6,585 bases of DNA. Origin: Anaerolineae bacterium. GTDB taxonomy: Bacteria; Chloroflexota; Anaerolineae; UBA1429. Under the pieces are notes generated by a model that was given only the letters and a program-made list of their open reading frames with translations, was not told the origin of the DNA and did not search any database. The translations under genes were made by a program, and so were the position numbers. Shown here in pieces: positions 6,128-6,585 of the stretch. Each line of letters opens with the position of its first letter. The stretch's first letter is position 1. The stretch is taken from the NCBI GenBank assembly GCA_007123335.1, contig SKLG01000015.1:1-6585 (forward strand), given 5' to 3'.

Positions 6128-6585
6128 ATGGGTCAGTACAAGAGCCCGTTGCACAAGATGGTCAGCACCACGCCGACGGTGCTGTGGAACGATTCGTGCT
6201 CTCAGGAGGAGCTGCGTTACGCCATCGAGCACGGGGCCGTGGGCGCCACCGCCAACCCCGTCATCGTGGGCACGGTGTTGCGCCAGGAGATGCATCTGTG
6301 GAAGGATCGGCTCCAGGCGCTGGTGAGCGAGATGCCCACCGCCACCGAGGACGATATCGCCTGGCAGATCACCGAAGAGATCTCCAAGGCCGGCGCCGAG
6401 CTGTTGCTGCCCGCCTTCAAGGCCTCTAACGGGCGCAACGGACGCCTGTCGATGCAGACCGATCCCCGCTTTTACCGCGACAGCCAGGCCATCGTCGAGC
6501 AGGCGATACATTTCGCCTGCATTGCACCCAACATCATCGTCAAAATCCCGGTGACCGAGGCTGGTGTTGCCGCCATCGAGGAGGC
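6128..6585 (+). CDS. Transaldolase-family protein (TAL/FSA superfamily), 3' end outside window
   Basis: The first 152 codons are present and the gene runs off the right edge. Transaldolases are cytosolic class I aldolases that move a dihydroxyacetone unit between sugar phosphates in the non-oxidative pentose phosphate pathway, through a lysine Schiff base. Visible motifs are LWNDSC with Asp22 (matching the family's N-terminal catalytic Asp), GATANPVIV with Asn43, GRLSMQTDPRFYRD at about 105-118, and NIIVKIPVT with Schiff-base Lys139. The spacing from the SMQTDP motif to Lys139 (29 residues) is close to that in long bacterial transaldolases. The oddity is Gln110, where classical transaldolases have a catalytic Glu (SxEVD, Glu96 in E. 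coli TalB). Fructose-6-phosphate aldolase also has Gln at the equivalent site. The gene may therefore be an ordinary transaldolase variant or an aldolase-like branch. The missing C-terminus would help to decide. Confidence 0.88.
   Translation, partial: MGQYKSPLHKMVSTTPTVLWNDSCSQEELRYAIEHGAVGATANPVIVGTVLRQEMHLWKDRLQALVSEMPTATEDDIAWQITEEISKAGAELLLPAFKASNGRNGRLSMQTDPRFYRDSQAIVEQAIHFACIAPNIIVKIPVTEAGVAAIEE

Noticed and set aside
6007..6429. Overlapping frames beginning near 6007 and 6018 (plus) and an antisense frame at 5999-6511
   Set aside because: The frame starting at 6128 has AGGAGG before it and clear transaldolase motifs; the others cross the promoter and have none.

Overview
This window carries four protein-coding genes, one of them cut by the window edge. 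All four are housekeeping or cell-envelope genes. I see no mobile element, CRISPR array, tRNA or rRNA. The organism is most likely a free-living, fairly GC-rich member of the Chloroflexota. This is an inference from two things: a Rho protein with a short N-terminal domain and no long insert, and a class A penicillin-binding protein ending in a long extracellular Thr/Pro 'TPTP' tail, a feature common in that phylum. There is no 16S or other decisive marker here.

Layout. Positions 1-161 are a 5' flank with no supportable gene. Positions 162-3104 (+) encode a bifunctional class A penicillin-binding protein (glycosyltransferase plus transpeptidase). It has an extracellular duplicated cysteine module, a beta-rich C-terminal domain and a roughly 100-residue Thr/Pro tail. 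A strong stem-loop at 3120-3166 lies between this gene and the convergent gene at 3199-4347 (-), which encodes a membrane-anchored peptidoglycan hydrolase with two LysM domains and an M23 peptidase domain. Upstream of that gene on the same strand, 4456-5703 (-) encodes transcription termination factor Rho. Positions 5704-6127 are a 424-base divergent control region. From 6128 (+) a transaldolase-family protein runs off the right edge.

How the parts work together. The PBP builds and cross-links peptidoglycan, while the LysM/M23 protein binds and cuts it, so the left half is a small cell-wall synthesis and remodelling locus. Rho and the M23 gene are co-directional with a 108-base gap and may share a transcript, which would end at the terminator at 3120-3166. 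The right half is a divergent promoter pair. Rho is preceded by a perfect consensus sigma-70-type promoter (TTGACA, 17-base spacer, TATAAT) and a leader of about 275 bases. The transaldolase has a good promoter of its own. An 8-base palindrome, TTGTACAA, occurs twice in this region: once between the two promoters, inside a perfect 12-base palindrome, and once over the transaldolase -10 box. This is the best candidate in the window for an undescribed regulatory arrangement. I do not see a new multi-gene system.
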